This document shows positions 61,057 through 64,000 of a DNA stretch of 64,000 bases, piece after piece. A program made the translations under genes and the position numbers. Positions within the stretch are counted from its first letter, which is position 1, and every line of letters starts with the position of its first letter. The notes beneath the pieces were generated by a model. It was not told where the DNA came from. It searched no databases and saw nothing but the letters and a program-made list of their open reading frames with translations. The stretch is from Tabrizicola piscis. GTDB taxonomy: Bacteria > Pseudomonadota > Alphaproteobacteria > Rhodobacterales > Rhodobacteraceae. The DNA lies in NCBI RefSeq assembly GCF_003940805.1, contig NZ_CP034328.1, positions 248,001-312,000 on the forward strand. Direction: 5' to 3'.

Positions 61057-62415
61057 ATGAGCAAAGCGTCGAACAGTTTCACCTGCTCCGTCTGCGGGGC
61101 AAGCTATCGCAAATGGGCCGGTAAATGCGAGGCTTGCGGCGGCTGGAACACCATCGTCGAAGAGGCGCCGCTGTCCACCGGGCCAAAGTCGCTGGGGGCC
61201 AAAGGGCGCACGATCCCGCTGTCCGACCTTGCCACGGAAGAGCCCCCCCCCCCCCGCGCGTCCTCCGGGATTGATGAGCTGGACCGCGTGCTTGGCGGCG
61301 GTCTTGTTCCGGCGTCAGCCATCCTTGTTGGGGGTGACCCCGGCATCGGCAAGTCCACGCTCTTGCTGCAAGCCGCTGCAAGTTTCGCCCGCAAGGGTCT
61401 GAAATGCCTTTATATCTCGGGCGAAGAGGCTGCAGCCCAAGTCCGGATGCGCGCGCAGCGGCTGAACCTGACCGACGCCTCAGTGATGCTCGGGGCCGAA
61501 ACCAACCTACGCGATATCCTGACCACGCTTGATGCCGAACGGCCCCAGCTTGCCATCATCGATTCGATCCAGACCATGTGGCTGGACAGCATCGAGGCGG
61601 CGCCGGGATCGGTCAGCCAAGTCCGCGCCTCGGCGCATGAGCTGGTGACCTTTGCCAAACGGCGCGGCGTGGCGGTGATCCTTGTGGGCCATGTCACCAA
61701 GGACGGCCAGATCGCAGGCCCCCGCGTGGTGGAGCATATGGTCGACACCGTGCTTTACTTCGAAGGGGAGCGTGGCCACCAGTTCCGCATCCTCCGCGCG
61801 GTCAAGAACCGCTTCGGCCCGGCGGATGAGATCGGCGTGTTCGAGATGACAGGCGGCGGTCTGGCGCAGGTCCCCAACCCTTCGGCCCTGTTTCTGGCCA
61901 ACCGCGACCAGCCCGCGCCCGGCTCCGCCGTCTTTGCCGGAATCGAGGGCACAAGGCCGGTCCTGACGGAAATTCAGGCGCTTGTCGCCCCCTCCACCCT
62001 TGCCAGTCCGCGCCGTACGGTCGTGGGGCTGGACAGTGGCCGGGTCTCGACCATCCTTGCCGTGCTAGAGGCGCGCTGTGGCATTCCCTTCACCGGTCTT
62101 GACGTTTTTCTTAACGTCGCCGGGGGCTTGCGGGTCAGCGAGCCGGCATCGGATCTGGCCGTGGCCGGGGCGCTTCTTTCGGCGCGCGAAGATGTGGCAA
62201 TTCCGCCAGACATGGTGCTTTTCGGGGAAATCAGTCTCTCCGGTGCACTTCGTCCGGTGGGTCAGACGGAAAACAGGTTGAAAGAAGCGTCGAAACTTGG
62301 TTTCTCACAAGCGACGGTGCCGTCCCATTCGAAGATCGAAGGGGCGACAGGGCTGGCAGTGCGGCAGATGCCGGACCTGACGGCTTTTGTGGGTGAAATG
62401 TTCGGGGCGGGATAA
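61057..62415 (+). CDS. radA: DNA repair protein RadA
   Basis: 452 residues: four-Cys zinc finger (CSVCGASYRKWAGKCEACGGW), Walker A GGDPGIGKST, KNRFG motif, and a C-terminal Lon-like domain (GLDVFLNVAGGLRVSEPASDLAVAGALLS). RadA helps branch migration in recombination. A run of 13 C (61243-61255) lies in the linker before the ATPase domain, encoding Pro-Pro-Pro-Pro; slippage there would shift the frame and lose the ATPase. The reading frame as given is intact. Confidence 0.95.
   Translation: MSKASNSFTCSVCGASYRKWAGKCEACGGWNTIVEEAPLSTGPKSLGAKGRTIPLSDLATEEPPPPRASSGIDELDRVLGGGLVPASAILVGGDPGIGKSTLLLQAAASFARKGLKCLYISGEEAAAQVRMRAQRLNLTDASVMLGAETNLRDILTTLDAERPQLAIIDSIQTMWLDSIEAAPGSVSQVRASAHELVTFAKRRGVAVILVGHVTKDGQIAGPRVVEHMVDTVLYFEGERGHQFRILRAVKNRFGPADEIGVFEMTGGGLAQVPNPSALFLANRDQPAPGSAVFAGIEGTRPVLTEIQALVAPSTLASPRRTVVGLDSGRVSTILAVLEARCGIPFTGLDVFLNVAGGLRVSEPASDLAVAGALLSAREDVAIPPDMVLFGEISLSGALRPVGQTENRLKEASKLGFSQATVPSHSKIEGATGLAVRQMPDLTAFVGEMFGAG
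61243..61255 (+). repeat. Poly-C tract (13 C) within radA
   Basis: Thirteen consecutive C residues in the codons for Glu-Glu-Pro-Pro-Pro-Pro-Arg. The frame is open as written. It is a hot spot for replication slippage and for sequencing error. Confidence 0.8.
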
Positions 62416-62448
62416 GCCTTGGCAAGAATGGGATTGGGGACGTAAGCG

Positions 62449-63081
62449 ATGGAAAACCTGACCGCGGTTGATGGTGGTGCGGCGATCATCATCCTTGTAT
62501 CCTCGATCCTTGCCTTCTCTCGCGGACTCGTGCGGGAGTTGATGGCGATCCTGGGCTGGGTCGGCGCGGCCATCGCGGCCTATTACTTCGCCCCCGGGGT
62601 CCAGCCCTTGGTCAAGGAACTGCCGGTGGTGGGCGAATTCCTGTCCGACAGCTGTGAACTTTCGGTCGTGGCCGCCTTTGCCGGTGTCTTCGTGGTCGGC
62701 CTGATTGTCGCGGCGCTGTTCACCCCGCTGTTTTCTGGCGCCGTGCAACGGTCCGCGATTGGCGGGATCGACCAGGCGCTTGGCTTTCTCTTCGGCGCGG
62801 CGCGGGGTGTCCTGCTGATCGCCATCGCCTTCATCGTCTACGACCGCGTCCTGTCCGACCAGGCGATCCCGATGGTCGACAATTCGCGCACCGCGCTGGT
62901 CTTTGCGAATTTCCAGGCCAATATCGACGAAAACATCCCTTCCGACGCGCCCGGCTGGATCGTTGACCGGTATAATGACCTGACGAATGTCTGTGCCACG
63001 GGCGGTGCCCCGGTCGTGCCAGAGGCGGCTCCGACCACCGCTCCGGACCCTGCCCCGGCCGCGCCTGCGACCAACGGCTGA
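62449..63081 (+). CDS. cvpA: CvpA family protein (colicin V production)
   Basis: 210 residues with four membrane helices (IIILVSSILAFSRGLVRELMAILGWVGAAIAAYYFAP, VVAAFAGVFVVGLIVAALFTP, QALGFLFGAARGVLLIAIAF) and a Pro/Ala-rich tail. Function unsettled in the family; often beside purF, as here. Confidence 0.92.
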   Translation: MENLTAVDGGAAIIILVSSILAFSRGLVRELMAILGWVGAAIAAYYFAPGVQPLVKELPVVGEFLSDSCELSVVAAFAGVFVVGLIVAALFTPLFSGAVQRSAIGGIDQALGFLFGAARGVLLIAIAFIVYDRVLSDQAIPMVDNSRTALVFANFQANIDENIPSDAPGWIVDRYNDLTNVCATGGAPVVPEAAPTTAPDPAPAAPATNG

Positions 63082-63169
63082 TCTGCCGCAGCCTTTCGGC
63101 GTTTGGGGCGTGACAGCCCCGCTTGCCTGCCGTAAACCACCGGCAACGCGCTGTGAAGGATTCTGACGC

Positions 63170-64000
63170 ATGGCCCCGTTCTATTCCCACCCCTTCGACG
63201 ACGACAAACTGAAGGAGGAGTGTGGCATCTTCGGCGTCACCGGCGTTGTGGATGCATCGAACTTCGTGGCGCTTGGCCTGCACGCCCTGCAGCACCGGGG
63301 ACAAGAGGCGGGCGGGATCGTCAGCTACCACCCCGATCACGGTTTCAACTCGGCCCGCCGCTTCGGCTATGTCCGCGACAACTTCACCAAGGCCGACGTG
63401 ATGGACACCCTGCCGGGGCAGCTTGCCATCGGCCATGTCCGCTACTCCACCGCCGGGTCCAAGGGCGCGACCGCAATCCGCGACGTGCAGCCCTTCTTTG
63501 GCGAGTTTTCGATGGGCGGCTGTGCCATCGCCCATAACGGCAACATCACCAACGCCATCGCCCTACGCCGCGAGCTGATCGAACGCGGCAGCATCTTCCA
63601 GTCCTCCTCGGACAGCGAATGCATCATCCACCTGATGGCACGCTCAATCCAGAAGTCGCTGGCCGAACGCATCAAGGATGCGCTGCGCCGGGTGGAAGGC
63701 GCCTTCAGCGTCGTCGCCATGACCCGGACCAAGCTGATCGGCGTGCGCGACCCGCTGGGGGTCCGCCCGCTGGTCCTGGGTCGCATCTCCGACCACGGCT
63801 GGGCGCTGTCATCGGAAACCTGCGCGCTGGACATCATCGGTGCCGATTTCGTGCGCGAGATCGAACCGGGCGAGATGGTGGTGATCGAAGGCAACAAGGT
63901 CGAATCGACCCGCCCCTTCACCCCGGCCAAGTCGCGGTTCTGCATCTTCGAGAACGTGTATTTCAGCCGTCCTGACAGCATCATCGGCGGTCGTTCGGTC
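63170..64000 (+). CDS. purF: Amidophosphoribosyltransferase PurF (partial, N-terminal)
   Basis: First step of purine synthesis: glutamine plus PRPP to phosphoribosylamine. 277 residues are present, covering the glutamine amidotransferase domain. The first 17 residues (MAPFYSHPFDDDKLKEE) are probably a propeptide before the N-terminal nucleophile Cys18 in ECGIFGV; HALQHRGQEAGGIVSY, VRYSTAGSKG and IAHNGNITNA follow. Truncated by the right edge; phosphoribosyltransferase domain not seen. AAGGA precedes the ATG. Confidence 0.96.
   Translation, partial: MAPFYSHPFDDDKLKEECGIFGVTGVVDASNFVALGLHALQHRGQEAGGIVSYHPDHGFNSARRFGYVRDNFTKADVMDTLPGQLAIGHVRYSTAGSKGATAIRDVQPFFGEFSMGGCAIAHNGNITNAIALRRELIERGSIFQSSSDSECIIHLMARSIQKSLAERIKDALRRVEGAFSVVAMTRTKLIGVRDPLGVRPLVLGRISDHGWALSSETCALDIIGADFVREIEPGEMVVIEGNKVESTRPFTPAKSRFCIFENVYFSRPDSIIGGRSV

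Overview
The window is GC-rich chromosomal DNA, almost fully coding, from an alphaproteobacterium of the Rhodobacteraceae (Rhodobacter/Gemmobacter/Tabrizicola-like). The evidence is gene content and order: ctrA next to a SciP-type DUF1153 gene, the frr-uppS-cdsA-dxr-rseP-bamA-skp-fabZ-lpxA-lpxI-lpxB run, a siroheme/sulfite-reductase/APS-reductase cluster with DUF2849 and DUF934, and alr-mlaEF-pqiA-radA-cvpA-purF. I see no rRNA, tRNA, CRISPR array, transposase, integrase or prophage genes. The window looks like core chromosome with a few accessory insertions. Both ends cut a gene: recG on the left and purF on the right.

Layout. 1-4.2 kb (minus strand): recG (partial)-ligA, then ctrA and sciP (DNA repair and cell-cycle control). 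4.3-5.4 kb: mnmA. 5.5-17.8 kb (minus): a long envelope/translation block of pyrH, frr, uppS, cdsA, dxr, rseP, bamA, skp, fabZ, lpxA, lpxI, lpxB, making isoprenoid and phospholipid precursors, lipid A and the outer-membrane assembly machine. 18-19.8 kb: miaA and an AraC-type regulator. 20-26.3 kb: a complete oligopeptide-type ABC importer whose binding protein carries a Tat signal. 26.3-31.7 kb: a lytic transglycosylase, ssb, two Fe-S assembly genes (SufT- and SufA-like), tpiA, and a DMT exporter followed by an orphan cytochrome P450. 32-37.4 kb: sulfur assimilation (Lrp regulator, cobA-type methyltransferase, DUF2849, sulfite reductase, APS reductase, DUF934) followed by ferredoxin-NADP reductase behind an FNR-like site. 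37.5-45.8 kb: an Ala-rich membrane-anchored protein, infC with a non-AUG start, a MoeA-like and an XdhC-like molybdenum-enzyme maturation pair, a very large Ala/Glu/Gln-rich OmpA-family protein, and CoxE-like and CoxD-like (VWA plus MoxR) genes. 45.8-48 kb: divergent LysR regulator and glutaryl-CoA dehydrogenase. 48-51 kb: a glycosyltransferase, an unassigned Rhodobacteraceae protein and two tandem LprI-like periplasmic proteins. 51-54.8 kb: pyrC, pyrE, dnaB. 55-57.8 kb: an SDR dehydrogenase and a P1B-4-like metal ATPase, apparently inserted. 57.9-64 kb: alr, mlaE, mlaF, pqiA, radA, cvpA, purF.

The most striking non-genic signal is a dispersed intergenic element found nine times: a short GC-rich stem-loop plus the core GGATATTTGG. 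Its orientation depends on context, and two copies are extended into near-perfect 44-bp palindromes. Other regulatory signals I can point to are a CtrA-like half-site before ctrA, an FNR-like box before fpr, a LysR-type inverted repeat overlapping the lysR start, and 16-bp-period repeats before the metal ATPase.
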